Positions 47,803 to 58,097 of a stretch of DNA of 64,000 nt are shown one piece after another. Under the pieces are notes generated by a model. The model was not told the DNA's origin. It worked only from the letters and a program-made list of their open reading frames with translations, and did not search any database. Position 1 is the first letter of the stretch, and the number at the start of each line of letters is the position of its first letter. A program made the position numbers and the translations under genes. Source of the stretch: Chitinimonas sp. BJYL2 (GTDB lineage Bacteria; Pseudomonadota; Gammaproteobacteria; Burkholderiales; Chitinimonadaceae); NCBI RefSeq assembly GCF_027257935.1, contig NZ_JANZKW010000005.1, positions 148,546-212,545 on the forward strand. The letters are read 5' to 3'.

Positions 47803-48587
47803 TGCGCCGCTTCAGCCGCAAGAGTGGTGGCAATTCGTTTGCAGAAGCCGCCGTGGATGTCAGCGAGAAAGACGGCATACGCTCCCTGCACCTGGGCTCG
47901 GAAGCCATCCAGAGCTCGATGCGTGTTCGCGACCCGGTTGAACTGGTACTGGCCTACAGTCGCTGCATGTTTGCGTTCCTGCTGTTTCGCGATGAGCCCC
48001 AGCATATGGTGATGGTGGGGCTGGGCGGCGGCTCGATCAGCAAGTTTGTCCACCACCACATGCCACAAACCCGCAGTGTGGTGATCGAGCTGCTGCCGCA
48101 GATTGTTGGCGTGGCGCGCTCCATGTTCCATCTGCCGCCCGATGACGAGCGACTCGAAGTGCGCGTCGGCGATGGGGCGGAGTACATCGCGGGCATGAAG
48201 AAGCCCACGGATGTAATCCTGCTTGATGCTTTCGGCCCCACCGGCATTGCAGAGGCACTCTCGACAGAGTCATTCTTTGCCCAGTGCCGCGCACAACTGA
48301 ATGACGATGGCGTCTTGCTGGTCAACCTGTGGGGCTCCGATCCACGCTTCCAGATCTATATTGACCGCCTTTCGCGTGCCTTTGACGGGCTTGTGCTCTG
48401 CCTGCCCGCACGTCAGCGCGGCAATATCACGGCACTGTGCTTCAAGCGCGGCTGCAACAGCCCGACCTGGGACGCACTGAAAGATCGGGCCAAGGTACTG
48501 GAGGCGCGCTACCCGCTGGAGTTTGCTGAATTCGTCACCGATTTGCGGCGCATGAACCCCCACAATGACCGCCGCCTGCTGGTGTGA
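47802..48587 (+). CDS. Spermidine synthase-like protein (degenerate site)
   Basis: A 261-residue class I Rossmann protein of the spermidine synthase superfamily. The SAM-type motif reads MVGLGGGSISKFV (about 71-83) in place of SpeE GGGDGG, and the usual DSTDP catalytic block reads LLDAFGPTGI, lacking the second Asp. It therefore may be a methyltransferase-like relative rather than an aminopropyltransferase. It is coupled to ttcA by a TGATG overlap, which hints at RNA-related work, but that is speculative. Confidence 0.78.
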   Translation: MRRFSRKSGGNSFAEAAVDVSEKDGIRSLHLGSEAIQSSMRVRDPVELVLAYSRCMFAFLLFRDEPQHMVMVGLGGGSISKFVHHHMPQTRSVVIELLPQIVGVARSMFHLPPDDERLEVRVGDGAEYIAGMKKPTDVILLDAFGPTGIAEALSTESFFAQCRAQLNDDGVLLVNLWGSDPRFQIYIDRLSRAFDGLVLCLPARQRGNITALCFKRGCNSPTWDALKDRAKVLEARYPLEFAEFVTDLRRMNPHNDRRLLV

Positions 48588-48694
48588 GTGGGCCGACAGC
48601 GCAACCCTCTGGTCGTCTGGGCGCATGATTGCTTTCCAACCCCGCCCCGATGTGAAAAAATCTCGTTAATTTAACGATTTCCACGGTGATAACC

Positions 48695-49213
48695 ATGCTC
48701 GATCGAGACGGCTATCGCCCCAACGTCGGCATCATTATTTGCAACGACAAGAATCAGGTTTTCTGGGGCAAGCGGGTTCGCGAGCACTCATGGCAGTTCC
48801 CCCAAGGGGGCATCAAATCCGGCGAGACGCCGGAGCAGGCCATGTTTCGCGAACTGATGGAAGAGACCGGGCTCAAGCCCGAGCACGTACGGATACTGGG
48901 TCGCACGCGGGACTGGCTGCGTTACGACGTGCCCGTTCAATGGGTGCGTCGCGAGTGGCGTGGTACTTACAAGGGCCAGAAACAGATCTGGTTCCTGCTT
49001 CGGCTGGTCGGCCGGGAGTGTGACGTGTGTCTTCGCGCATCACATCACCCGGAGTTTGATGCATGGCGCTGGAACGAATACTGGTCGCCACTGGACGCGG
49101 TGATCGAATTCAAGCGCGGCGTGTATGAACAGGCGCTGTCTGAATTGTCCCGTTTCCTGACGCCACAACCGCGCCCCAGACACCGCCAGATGCAGTCTGC
49201 GTCACCGCAGTAG
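48695..49213 (+). CDS. rppH: RNA pyrophosphohydrolase
   Basis: Nudix hydrolase removing pyrophosphate from the 5' end of mRNA to start decay. The N-terminus [17 protein letters not shown] and the Nudix box [23 protein letters not shown] (about residues 37-60) are typical of RppH. The ATG at 48695 was preferred over GTG 48686. Length is 172 residues. It lies alone between the spermidine-synthase-like gene and galE. Confidence 0.95.
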   Translation: MLDRDGYRPNVGIIICNDKNQVFWGKRVREHSWQFPQGGIKSGETPEQAMFRELMEETGLKPEHVRILGRTRDWLRYDVPVQWVRREWRGTYKGQKQIWFLLRLVGRECDVCLRASHHPEFDAWRWNEYWSPLDAVIEFKRGVYEQALSELSRFLTPQPRPRHRQMQSASPQ

Positions 49214-49306
49214 CCGTTCAGCCACGATTCATCTGGCTGGCTTACATTGCTGACTTGGCGCAACTAGTTACTTGGTTGCACTGCACAATAACGCTAGCAT
49301 GAGAGC

Positions 49307-50323
49307 ATGCGACAAAAAATACTCGTAACAGGAGGAGCCGGCTATATCGGCAGCCACACCTGTGTGGAACTGCTAGCCGCGGACTATGACGTTGTCGTAG
49401 TCGACAATTTCTCCAACAGCAAACCAGCCGCCCTGGACCGCATTGCCCAGATTTCGGGCCGTTCGGTGCTGTGGCACGAGGGTGATCTGCGTGACCGCGC
49501 GCTGCTGCAGCGCGTGTTTTCGCAGTATGCCTTTGCCGGCGTTCTGCATTGCGCCGGACTCAAGGCGATTGCCGAGGCGCAACGTGAACCCTTGCGCTAT
49601 TACCAGCACAATCTTGAAGCCAGCCTCACGCTGCTGGATGCCATGGCCGCCCATGATGTGCGGCGGATGGTGTTCAGCTCATCGGCTACCGTCTACGGCG
49701 AAGGCGCTCGCGTACCCTATCGCGAGGAAGCCCCGCTAGCACCCAATACGGTTTACGGGCGCAGCAAAATGATGGTGGAAGATGTACTGCATGATCTGGT
49801 GCAGTCCGACCCCAGTTGGCATATCGGCATCTTGCGTTACTTCAACCCGGTGGGCGCACATCCCTCCGGACTGATCGGGGAAGACGCACGCGGGTCAGTC
49901 AACAATCTGATGCCCCATCTCTGCCAGGTCGCCATCGGCAAGCGCGCCGAACTACCCATCTTCGGGCACGACTACCCGACACCCGATGGTACTGGTGTTC
50001 GTGACTACCTGCATGTCATGGATGTAGCCGAAGGTCACGTCAAGACCCTGCAGTATCTTGCTACCGAGAGTGGTTTGCTTACCCTTAACCTTGGCACCGG
50101 CCGCGGTTACAGCGTACTGGAAGTCGTGCGTGCCTTCGAGCGTGCCTCGGGCAAACGCGTCCCGTCCCGCTATGTGCCTCGCCGCCAAGGCGACCTCGCC
50201 AGCTACTATGCCGATGCAACGCGCGCCTCGTCGGTGCTGGGCTGGCATGCCAAACGCGATCTGTCCGAGATGTGTGCAGACGCCTGGCGCTGGCAATCCA
50301 ACAATCCCGACGGCTACATCTAA
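49307..50323 (+). CDS. galE: UDP-glucose 4-epimerase
   Basis: Interconverts UDP-glucose and UDP-galactose. NAD-binding [29 protein letters not shown] and the catalytic YGRSK (near residue 148) are visible; SSATVYGE carries the serine. Length is 338 residues. It is the first gene of a polysaccharide group galE-rfbB-rfbA-glycosyltransferase, with 29 bp to rfbB. Confidence 0.94.
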   Translation: MRQKILVTGGAGYIGSHTCVELLAADYDVVVVDNFSNSKPAALDRIAQISGRSVLWHEGDLRDRALLQRVFSQYAFAGVLHCAGLKAIAEAQREPLRYYQHNLEASLTLLDAMAAHDVRRMVFSSSATVYGEGARVPYREEAPLAPNTVYGRSKMMVEDVLHDLVQSDPSWHIGILRYFNPVGAHPSGLIGEDARGSVNNLMPHLCQVAIGKRAELPIFGHDYPTPDGTGVRDYLHVMDVAEGHVKTLQYLATESGLLTLNLGTGRGYSVLEVVRAFERASGKRVPSRYVPRRQGDLASYYADATRASSVLGWHAKRDLSEMCADAWRWQSNNPDGYI

Positions 50324-50352
50324 GTCGCGCACCCCGCTTACCGGAGTACATC

Positions 50353-51423
50353 TTGATCCTCGTTACTGGCGGCGCCGGTTTCATCGGCAGCAACTTCGTT
50401 CTCGATTGGCTGGCATCAAGCGATGAGCCGGTCATCACGCTGGATCAACTCACCTATGCCGGCAACCGGGACAATCTCGCGAGCCTGGAGCGCGATGAGC
50501 GGCACCAGCTCATCGTTGGCAATATCGGCGACGCCGAATTGGTGACTCGCCTGCTCGATCAGCACCAACCTCGAGCCATCGTTCATTTTGCTGCCGAGTC
50601 GCACGTCGATCGATCCATTCACGGTCCACGGGCATTTATCGACACCAATATTCTCGGCACCTTCAGTCTGCTGGAGTGCGCTCGTCAATACTGGTCAGAC
50701 CTGCCTGAGCCTGCGCGCAGCGCATTCCGCTTTCTGCACATCTCGACCGATGAGGTCTATGGTTCACTGGCCCCGCAAGACGCCGCTTTCACTGAAAGCC
50801 ACAGCTACCAGCCCAACAGCCCGTATTCGGCATCCAAGGCGGCCTCGGATCATCTGGTCCGCGCTTGGCACCATACCTATGGTCTACCCGTACTCACGAC
50901 CAATTGTTCCAACAACTACGGCCCCTATCAGTTCCCGGAAAAGCTGATCCCCCTGATGATCAGCAATGCCTTGTCCGGCAAGGACCTGCCCATTTACGGT
51001 GATGGCTTGAACGTGCGCGACTGGTTGTATGTCGGGGATCATTGCACTGCCATCCGGCGCGTCCTTGAATCGGGTCGATGCGGGGAAACCTACAATATTG
51101 GCGGCTGGAACGAGAAGCCCAATCTGGAAATCGTCCATCTCATCTGCGATATGCTCGACAAGGCCCGCCCCCGTGAGGACGGCCTGTCTTACCGAACCCA
51201 GATCCGCTACGTCACCGACCGCCCGGGCCACGACCGCCGCTACGCCATCGATGCGAGCAAGATGGAGCAGGAGCTGGGCTGGCGACCTGCCGAGACCTTC
51301 GAAACCGGCATTCAGAAGACTATTCAATGGTATCTGGATAACCCGGACTGGGTGGCGCGCATTACCAGCGGGGCTTACCGCGAGTGGCCGCAAACCAATT
51401 ACGCCGAACGGAGTCAGGCATGA
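50353..51423 (+). CDS. rfbB: dTDP-glucose 4,6-dehydratase
   Basis: Second step from glucose-1-phosphate to dTDP-deoxysugars. The start is TTG at 50353 after CCGGAG, giving [16 protein letters not shown]; 356 residues. Typical blocks are [19 protein letters not shown] with the Asp-Glu catalytic pair, [12 protein letters not shown] (YxxxK) and [17 protein letters not shown]. It overlaps rfbA by 4 bp (ATGA). Confidence 0.95.
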   Translation: MILVTGGAGFIGSNFVLDWLASSDEPVITLDQLTYAGNRDNLASLERDERHQLIVGNIGDAELVTRLLDQHQPRAIVHFAAESHVDRSIHGPRAFIDTNILGTFSLLECARQYWSDLPEPARSAFRFLHISTDEVYGSLAPQDAAFTESHSYQPNSPYSASKAASDHLVRAWHHTYGLPVLTTNCSNNYGPYQFPEKLIPLMISNALSGKDLPIYGDGLNVRDWLYVGDHCTAIRRVLESGRCGETYNIGGWNEKPNLEIVHLICDMLDKARPREDGLSYRTQIRYVTDRPGHDRRYAIDASKMEQELGWRPAETFETGIQKTIQWYLDNPDWVARITSGAYREWPQTNYAERSQA

Positions 51424-52304
51424 GAAAGGGCATCATTCTCGCCGGTGGCTCCGGTACCCGCCTCTATCCAGCGACACTGGCCGTGAGCAAGCAGCTCCTG
51501 CCGCTGTATGACAAACCCATGATTTACTACCCCCTGACCACGCTGATGCTGGCAGGGATACGCGACATCCTGGTGATCTCTACCCCACAAGACACGCCGC
51601 GCTTCCAGCAGTTGCTTGGTGATGGCAGCCAGTGGGGGATTTGCCTCGAATACAAGGTTCAACCCAGCCCGGACGGCCTGGCGCAAGCCTTCATCCTGGG
51701 CGAAGAATTCATCGGCCGCGACAGCGTGTCGCTGGTTCTCGGCGACAATATCTTCTACGGCCATGACTTCCAGACTCTGCTGCAGCGAGCATCGGGGGCT
51801 GAAGCAGGCGCAACCGTCTTTGCGTATGCCGTGCAAGATCCTGAGCGTTACGGCGTTGTTGAATTTGATGCGCAGGGCAAGGCCATCAGCCTGCAGGAAA
51901 AGCCGGCGCAGCCCAAGTCGCGCTATGCCGTCACAGGCCTGTATTTCTATGACAATGATGTCGTCGATATTGCCAAATCCATTCGCCCATCACCCAGAGG
52001 CGAGCTGGAAATCACCGATGTCAACGCCCACTATCTCGATGCCGCCAAGCTACGTGTAGAGATCATGGGGCGCGGCTATGCATGGCTCGACACGGGCACC
52101 CATGAGTCCATGCTGGAAGCCTCACTCTTTATCCAGACGCTGGAAAAGCGCCAAGGGCAAAAGATCGCCAGTCCGGAAGAGGTAGCCTTCCGCCAAGGCT
52201 ATATCGACGCTGCCCAGCTTGAGCGACTGGCCACGCCCATGGCCAAGAACAGCTATGGCCAATATCTGTTCAGCCTGCTGAGTGAACAGCGTCCTTTCCG
52301 ATAG
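51420..52304 (+). CDS. rfbA: Glucose-1-phosphate thymidylyltransferase
   Basis: Forms dTDP-glucose from glucose-1-phosphate and d[22 protein letters not shown] is the canonical nucleotidyltransferase start; [27 protein letters not shown] and [15 protein letters not shown] are diagnostic. Length is 294 residues. It is coupled to rfbB. rfbC and rfbD, needed for dTDP-L-rhamnose, are not in the window. Confidence 0.96.
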   Translation: MRKGIILAGGSGTRLYPATLAVSKQLLPLYDKPMIYYPLTTLMLAGIRDILVISTPQDTPRFQQLLGDGSQWGICLEYKVQPSPDGLAQAFILGEEFIGRDSVSLVLGDNIFYGHDFQTLLQRASGAEAGATVFAYAVQDPERYGVVEFDAQGKAISLQEKPAQPKSRYAVTGLYFYDNDVVDIAKSIRPSPRGELEITDVNAHYLDAAKLRVEIMGRGYAWLDTGTHESMLEASLFIQTLEKRQGQKIASPEEVAFRQGYIDAAQLERLATPMAKNSYGQYLFSLLSEQRPFR

Positions 52305-52314
52305 CACCAAGCCC

Positions 52315-53238
52315 ATGCGCGTTGGTCTGCTGGTCCCGACGCTGAACGCGGGGAGCCGCTGGCCCGCGTGGATTCATGCGCTCTCCATTCAGACGCGACA
52401 ACCCGATCGCGTACTTGTCATTGACTCGGCCTCCACTGACAACACCCTCACGCTGGCACGTGCGGCAGGCTACGAGACACACCTCATCAGCCGGACAGAT
52501 TTCGATCACGGCGGCACGCGCCAGCTTGGTGTCCGCCTACTGCAGGACTGCGACATCATCGTATGCCTCACGCAGGATGCGCTGCTCGACAATGAGCATG
52601 CGCTAGCGGCGCTGATCACTGCCTTCACCGCCCCCCGTGTTGCCGTCGCGTATGGTCGTCAACTGCCCCATGATGAGGCCACGCCGATTGCAGCGCACGC
52701 ACGCCATTTCAACTATCCCGCAATACCCAAAGCCAACCGGTTTGAAGATCGGGTGCAATCAGGTATCCGGACCGCCTTCTGCTCGAATTCCTTTGCCGCG
52801 TGGCGGCGCAGCGCTTTGCTGGAGATCGGCGGATTCGCGCAGGGCACCTTGTTCGGCGAAGACATGCAGACCTGTGCCCGGCTCTTGATGGCCGGCCACA
52901 CCGTCATTTACGCCGCACACGCTCAAGTACGGCATTCACACAACTATCGTGTGATTGAGGAGTTCCGGCGCTATTTTGATACCGGCGCCATGCACACGAT
53001 GACGCCGTGGCTGATCCAGGCTTTCGGGACGCCCGGAGGCGAAGGGCGCAGGTATGTCGCATCCGAGTGGCGCTGGCTCAGCAGCTATGGATGTCGCTGG
53101 AAGGTCAGGGCCTGCGCAAGCAACGCTGCCAAATGGTTTGGCTACCAGCTCGGCCGGCACTACAGATGGCTACCGCGGGCGATTCGTCCACGTTTCAGCC
53201 TGCATCCAGGTTGGTGGAATAAGCCGGGACATCAATAA
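52315..53238 (+). CDS. Family 2 glycosyltransferase, rhamnosyltransferase-like
   Basis: A 307-residue inverting GT-A glycosyltransferase. The N-terminal MRVGLLVPTLNAG, VIDSASTDNT and FDHGGTRQLG motifs and the acceptor segment LFGEDMQTCARLL fit rhamnosyltransferase-type GT2 enzymes. The FDHGGTR motif and the neighbouring rfbBA suggest a dTDP-sugar donor. ATG at 52315 starts 10 bp after rfbA. It converges with the phosphoglycosyl transferase gene, with a 7-bp overlap. Confidence 0.83.
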   Translation: MRVGLLVPTLNAGSRWPAWIHALSIQTRQPDRVLVIDSASTDNTLTLARAAGYETHLISRTDFDHGGTRQLGVRLLQDCDIIVCLTQDALLDNEHALAALITAFTAPRVAVAYGRQLPHDEATPIAAHARHFNYPAIPKANRFEDRVQSGIRTAFCSNSFAAWRRSALLEIGGFAQGTLFGEDMQTCARLLMAGHTVIYAAHAQVRHSHNYRVIEEFRRYFDTGAMHTMTPWLIQAFGTPGGEGRRYVASEWRWLSSYGCRWKVRACASNAAKWFGYQLGRHYRWLPRAIRPRFSLHPGWWNKPGHQ

Positions 53239-53849
53239 GCTCCCGTACGGCCCAGCACCACGCCGATGGTGCGTACAAGGATGCGGCAATCCATCCCTAG
53301 GCTCCAGTTCTGCACATAGTGCACATCCAGTGAAACCCGGTGTTCATAACTGGTGTCATTGCGCCCGCTTACCTGCCAAAGCCCTGTAATCCCCGGCCTG
53401 ACGGACAGATAGGACGGCGCATGCGGCCCATATCTCGCCAGCTCCTCGGCCACAATGGGGCGAGGCCCCACCAGACTCATATCACCGATCAGTACGTTCC
53501 AGAGTTGCGGCAGTTCGTCGATACTGGTTTTGCGCAAGAACTCGCCCAAAGGCGTAACACGTGGGTCCTTGCGCAACTTGAAATCACGCGCCCACTCCTG
53601 TCTGGCGTCAGCACTTTCTGCCAAGAGCGCCGCAAGCCGCTGCTCCGCATCGGGCAGCATCGTCCTGAGCTTGTAGCAGGGGAAACGCCGCCCGCCCCGA
53701 CCAATTCGCCAGTGGGCAAACAAAACAGGGCCGCCCTGCATGCGAAGCACCACGGCTATCATCAGCAGCGGCAAGGCCAGTAACATCATCAGTATCAGAC
53801 TGGCAAAGATATCCAGACTGCGCTTGAGCATGCGCGCCATCGATTCCAC
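53232..53849 (-). CDS. Polyprenyl-phosphate phosphoglycosyl transferase (WbaP/PglC type)
   Basis: A 205-residue monotopic membrane enzyme that transfers a sugar phosphate to undecaprenyl phosphate, starting a glycan. It has one membrane-entering hairpin (about 14-40), [17 protein letters not shown], then [38 protein letters not shown], the bacterial sugar transferase signature including the catalytic Asp-Glu pair. The ATG may be 53849 or 53840. It lies 7-16 bp downstream of aroB on the same strand. Confidence 0.9.
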   Translation of the reverse strand: MESMARMLKRSLDIFASLILMMLLALPLLMIAVVLRMQGGPVLFAHWRIGRGGRRFPCYKLRTMLPDAEQRLAALLAESADARQEWARDFKLRKDPRVTPLGEFLRKTSIDELPQLWNVLIGDMSLVGPRPIVAEELARYGPHAPSYLSVRPGITGLWQVSGRNDTSYEHRVSLDVHYVQNWSLGMDCRILVRTIGVVLGRTGAY

Positions 53850-53856
53850 CCGGCCT

Positions 53857-54924
53857 TCAGGGTAGCAAGGGACGCAGTTGCGCCTCGCTGAGATAGTCGA
53901 TATACGACAAGCCCAGCTGTTTCAGCAGCACGAAGCGGATTCGCCCTTCAACAACCTTCTTGTCCTGGGCCATCAAGGACATCCAGCGCTCAAAACCCAA
54001 AGCGGGAGCCTCGGCAGGCAACCCGGCCGCGCGGAGTAGTCGCGCTATACGGTCAACATCCGACTCACTTAGATTGCCCAGCGCGGCAGATGCGTGGGCA
54101 GCGAGCCACATACCCGCGCCCACGGCCTCGCCATGGAGCCATACGCCGTACCCCAGCCCTGCCTCAATGGCGTGGCCGAAGGTATGACCCAGATTCAGCA
54201 GTGCACGCACTCCCTCCTCCCGCTCATCCATCGCGACAATCCGGGCCTTGTTCTGGCAGGAGCGCTCGACAGCGTACTCCAGCGCACTCGGATCGCGCCG
54301 CACCAGCGCCGGCATGTTCGCCTCAAGCCACTCAAGAAAGGGCAGATCATCAATCAACCCATACTTGATTACTTCGGCCAGTCCCGCCGAATACTCCCGG
54401 TCGGGCAGGGTCTTGAGCACATCCAGATCAGCCAGTACCAAGCTGGGCTGATGGAAGGCACCAATCATGTTCTTGCCCAAGGGGTGATTGATAGCCGTCT
54501 TGCCGCCAACGGAGGAATCGACCTGTGCCAGCAAGGTTGTCGGGATCTGGATGAACGGCATACCTCGTTGATACAGAGAGGCCGCGAGTCCGGTAATGTC
54601 GCCAACCACACCACCGCCCAGTGCGATCAGCGTGGTCTTGCGCTCGCAACGTTCTCTCAAGAGGGATTCGAGGATCAATTGGAGGCTATCAAATGTCTTG
54701 TATTGCTCACCATCCGGCAACAAGACCGTGGCATAGCGCACCCCCGCTGCCCCCAGGGTGGCGCAAAGGCGATTCATGTAGAGCGGGGCCACCGTGGTAT
54801 TTGACACGATCACGACACGCTTCTGAGGCAGCACGGCCAGAATGGGCGCTATCGCATCAAGCAGGCCTTGGCCGATCAGTATCTGGTAGGGGGATTGGGG
54901 TAGATCAAGCTTTACTGTGCGCAT
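53857..54924 (-). CDS. aroB: 3-dehydroquinate synthase
   Basis: Second step of the shikimate pathway. NAD and metal-binding blocks [51 protein letters not shown] and the histidines in [12 protein letters not shown] are all present. The ATG at 54924 (MRTVKLDL) gives 355 residues and overlaps aroK by 20 bp. Confidence 0.97.
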   Translation of the reverse strand: MRTVKLDLPQSPYQILIGQGLLDAIAPILAVLPQKRVVIVSNTTVAPLYMNRLCATLGAAGVRYATVLLPDGEQYKTFDSLQLILESLLRERCERKTTLIALGGGVVGDITGLAASLYQRGMPFIQIPTTLLAQVDSSVGGKTAINHPLGKNMIGAFHQPSLVLADLDVLKTLPDREYSAGLAEVIKYGLIDDLPFLEWLEANMPALVRRDPSALEYAVERSCQNKARIVAMDEREEGVRALLNLGHTFGHAIEAGLGYGVWLHGEAVGAGMWLAAHASAALGNLSESDVDRIARLLRAAGLPAEAPALGFERWMSLMAQDKKVVEGRIRFVLLKQLGLSYIDYLSEAQLRPLLP

Positions 54925-55450
54925 GAATACTTTGCAACTCTTCAACGATCTTGAGCGCGAGCTGGTTCACGCTCTGCCTGCTGGTGTCTACCACCATGTC
55001 GGCAATCTCGCGGTAATAGGGATCTCGCTGCTCAAACAGGGCCTGCAGTTTTGCTCTGGGGTCCTCTGTTTGCAATAACGGCCGGTTCTTATCATGCCGT
55101 GTCCGCTGGTAGAGTTCATCCACCGAGGCACGCAGGTAAATCACGAACCCGCGACTTGCAAGATTGGTGCGGTTAACAGGGTCCAGCACTGCCCCACCGC
55201 CTGTAGCCAGCACAATCCCGTTCATGGCGCTGAGTACATCAATGACTTCAGTTTCTCGCGCCCGGAATCCCGGCTCACCTTCAATCTCGAAGATCAGCGA
55301 CACACGCACGCCCGTACGCGCTTCGATCTCATGATCGGCGTCATAAAAAGTCTTGTTGGTAATACGGGCCAAAGCACGACCAATGGTCGTCTTGCCCGCA
55401 CCCATCAAGCCCACCAGAAAAAAATTGCCCGGCAAATTCATGCCGGGCAT
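54905..55450 (-). CDS. aroK: Shikimate kinase
   Basis: Phosphorylates shikimate. Walker A is [14 protein letters not shown], followed by DADHEIE, the shikimate-binding GFRARE and LATGGGAV; the lid [11 protein letters not shown] is complete. ATG at 55450 ([11 protein letters not shown]) or 55441 are both possible; length about 181. It follows pilQ by 19 bp, the conserved pilQ-aroK-aroB order. Confidence 0.96.
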   Translation of the reverse strand: MPGMNLPGNFFLVGLMGAGKTTIGRALARITNKTFYDADHEIEARTGVRVSLIFEIEGEPGFRARETEVIDVLSAMNGIVLATGGGAVLDPVNRTNLASRGFVIYLRASVDELYQRTRHDKNRPLLQTEDPRAKLQALFEQRDPYYREIADMVVDTSRQSVNQLALKIVEELQSIHAHSKA

Positions 55451-55469
55451 TGTAACGGATGGCGACGGG

Positions 55470-57545
55470 TCAACGTAGGTTGAGTGCGTCATCCAGAATA
55501 CGTGGGGTAATGAATATCAAGAGTTCTTTCTTGGCAGCGGCCTTGGTTTTTGCCTTGAAGAGATTGCCAACAACAGGGATATCCCCCAGCCATGGCACCT
55601 TGCTCTCGCCATCGCTCTCTTGCATCTCATAGACACCACCCAAGACAGCCGTGTCGCCACTACCGACCAGCACGTTGGTTTCGACAACCTTGGTCTCCAC
55701 CACCGGGAACTGTCCTGTTTGCGTCAGGACATCATTGCTGACCTTCAGCTCCATGAAGACACGTCGGTCGGGCGTAATGCGCGGCGTAACCTCAAGTTTA
55801 AGTGCGGCCTCTTTTTCCTGCGGTGCGGCACTGGCACCGGAACCTCCAGGCACAATGATGTAGTAACGACGGCCTTGAGAAATGGTTGCCTTCTGCTGAT
55901 CTGCCGTGATCACCCTTGGGCTGGACACGGTACGCCCACGGCCCTCGGCCTCCAGTGCCTGCAACTCAAGAGACACCAAGGCGCCCTGGGCTGCATTGAC
56001 CAAGGTCACGCCGAGACTCGCGCCAGACGACACGCCGGCAGGCAGATTGACCACGGTGCCTTGCGTGCTTGCGCTGCCACCCACACCGTTGTTGAGCACA
56101 TCAATTGATGAATTGATGTCGTTGCTGATGCCAACGCGAGTGTTGCTTCCCGCTGTGCGATCGCCGCGCAAGCCCAGACGCACCCCCAAGTTTCGACTGA
56201 AAGTGTCATCAGCGACAACAATTCGAGCCTCAATCATGACTTGCCTCGCAGCCACATCAGTACGTAACAGCAGGGCGCGAACCTCATCCAGCTTGGATGG
56301 AATGTCGCTGACAATGAGCGTATTGGTACGGGACTCAACAATGGCCGTCCCTTGCTTACTCAAAAACGGCTGCTTGTCACTCATCAGCATCGACCGAACA
56401 TCCTCTGCCTTCTGATAATTCAGTTGGAAGGATTCCGATCGAGTAGGCTCGACTTCTGCGAGCTTCTTTTTACTTTCGGCGATTTGTGTTTCCCGCAGTG
56501 CAATTTCTTCACGCGGTGCAACCCACATGACATTACCGTTGTCTCGCTTGTCCAGGCCCTTGCTTTGCAAAATCAGGTCCAGAGCCTGATCCCAAGGAAC
56601 ATCCTTGAGGCGCAAGGTGAGGCTACCGATTACCGTATCGCTTGTAATAATGTTCTTGCCGGTAAATTCCGCAATCACCTGAAGAACCGTGCGTACCTCG
56701 ACGTTCTGAAAATTCAGCGATAGCTTGTCGCCTTTGTAGGTGGGCTTATCCAGCTGCGCAATCCGCTTTGCCTGCTCATCAATACTCTTCACTTCGACAA
56801 AAAAGCGGTTTTCCGTCTGGTAGGCCGAGTACTCCCAGTTTCCTTTCGGCTCAATAACCATCTTCACGGTATCGCCTTGGGCGTAGGTATCAATGGTCTG
56901 CACCGGGGTACCAAAATCGGTTACATCCATTCGCCGTTCAAACTGACGCGGCAACCCTGCTTTCGCAAACTCCAAGATCAGGCTTTTGCCTTGCTGTCGA
57001 ATGTCAATACCCATCGAGGCGCTGGATAGCTCCACGGAAACGCGGCCCTCCCCATTCTGACCGCGCCTGAAATCCACATTGCGGAGCGACTCCTTTTTGA
57101 CCCCTTCGGAGGCGGCAAACAAAGTCGTCGCATTACTGGCTTGCTGAGCCTGCGAGTTTGCAGCGACTGCAATGCGCAATACATTGCCCTCCACCTTGGT
57201 TTCGTAACTGGCCGCCCTCGACAAGCCCAAAACCAGACGAGTTCTGCCGCCTGCCTCAGCAATATTAACCAAGCGCAGATTTCCACCGCTTACGGGAATG
57301 CTGGACTTCCCGCTGTCATTGATCGTGTTCACGAAATCAAATGCGATGCGCGGCGGCGTGTTAACAACAAAGCTCGGAGGAACCTGGGGCGCCCGTTGCA
57401 ATGTAATCAACACCTCTTGGCGATCAGCAGACTCTGCCCTTACCTCGATGGCCTTGATTGCATTACCCTCGCTCGCCCGGCCAACGCAAGCAGCCATTGC
57501 CATGGCAACGTAGGCCGCCCATACCCATACTTGGCGCTTTATCAT
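55470..57545 (-). CDS. pilQ: Type IV pilus secretin PilQ
   Basis: Outer-membrane secretin channel of 691 residues. A signal peptide ends near residue 25 (GRASEG), then an AMIN domain (about 35-130) that binds peptidoglycan, N0/STN and N1 domains (LSLNFQNVEVRTVLQVIAEFTGKN, then RTNTLIVSDIPSKLDEV) and the C-terminal secretin domain with VPWLGDIPVVGNLF. It is the last pil gene in pilMNOPQ and overlaps pilP by 4 bp. Confidence 0.95.
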   Translation of the reverse strand: MIKRQVWVWAAYVAMAMAACVGRASEGNAIKAIEVRAESADRQEVLITLQRAPQVPPSFVVNTPPRIAFDFVNTINDSGKSSIPVSGGNLRLVNIAEAGGRTRLVLGLSRAASYETKVEGNVLRIAVAANSQAQQASNATTLFAASEGVKKESLRNVDFRRGQNGEGRVSVELSSASMGIDIRQQGKSLILEFAKAGLPRQFERRMDVTDFGTPVQTIDTYAQGDTVKMVIEPKGNWEYSAYQTENRFFVEVKSIDEQAKRIAQLDKPTYKGDKLSLNFQNVEVRTVLQVIAEFTGKNIITSDTVIGSLTLRLKDVPWDQALDLILQSKGLDKRDNGNVMWVAPREEIALRETQIAESKKKLAEVEPTRSESFQLNYQKAEDVRSMLMSDKQPFLSKQGTAIVESRTNTLIVSDIPSKLDEVRALLLRTDVAARQVMIEARIVVADDTFSRNLGVRLGLRGDRTAGSNTRVGISNDINSSIDVLNNGVGGSASTQGTVVNLPAGVSSGASLGVTLVNAAQGALVSLELQALEAEGRGRTVSSPRVITADQQKATISQGRRYYIIVPGGSGASAAPQEKEAALKLEVTPRITPDRRVFMELKVSNDVLTQTGQFPVVETKVVETNVLVGSGDTAVLGGVYEMQESDGESKVPWLGDIPVVGNLFKAKTKAAAKKELLIFITPRILDDALNLR

Positions 57546-58084
57546 TTTCTCTGCTCCGTCTCATCAAGCGTCAGGACACTTGTTCTTTCAATCCAGTCGC
57601 CGCTGCTATCTTCGACAATTTCTTTCAGCGTGACTTCTGTCTCGGTAATGGACGTGGCCATGCCAAAGTTTTGGCCCATATAGCTACCAACTTTCACCCG
57701 ATAGAGATTTCCATCCGGCGTGCGAATAAGGGCGTTGATGTCCTTATCTTTCTGCAGGGTGCCTACCATACGCAGCTTTTCGAGATCGTATGATTCCAGC
57801 GTCTCGCGGGGACGATTCAGGTTCGGTGCCAATCCGCCTCCGCCCCCGCCCTTCTTTGCTACCTCCATCTTGCTGCGATTGAAGGGCTCAACAAGATCAA
57901 AGGCATTGTAGACGAGCGGCTGGTAGGGCTTCACTTCCGGCAACGGATCGATGCGGCTCTTCAGTTTCAGTTCGCTCTCGCTCTCTGCCATCCACGACTT
58001 AAGGTCACTGAACTCCTCTTCGATGCAACCGGATAACATGGTCACGGTCAAGGCGCTCATCGCCAGGAATACGACAGGCTTCAT
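57542..58084 (-). CDS. pilP: Type IV pilus lipoprotein PilP
   Basis: A 180-residue inner-membrane lipoprotein. Signal peptide with lipobox TMLSGC (Cys20), Pro/Arg-rich linker and a C-terminal beta domain (LEKLRMVGTLQKDKDINALIRTPDGNLYRVKVGSYMGQNFG) that contacts PilQ and PilNO. Start at 58084; upstream in-frame codons lack a signal. 13 bp after pilO. Confidence 0.95.
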   Translation of the reverse strand: MKPVVFLAMSALTVTMLSGCIEEEFSDLKSWMAESESELKLKSRIDPLPEVKPYQPLVYNAFDLVEPFNRSKMEVAKKGGGGGGLAPNLNRPRETLESYDLEKLRMVGTLQKDKDINALIRTPDGNLYRVKVGSYMGQNFGMATSITETEVTLKEIVEDSSGDWIERTSVLTLDETEQRK

Positions 58085-58097
58085 GGCAGTCCCTTCC

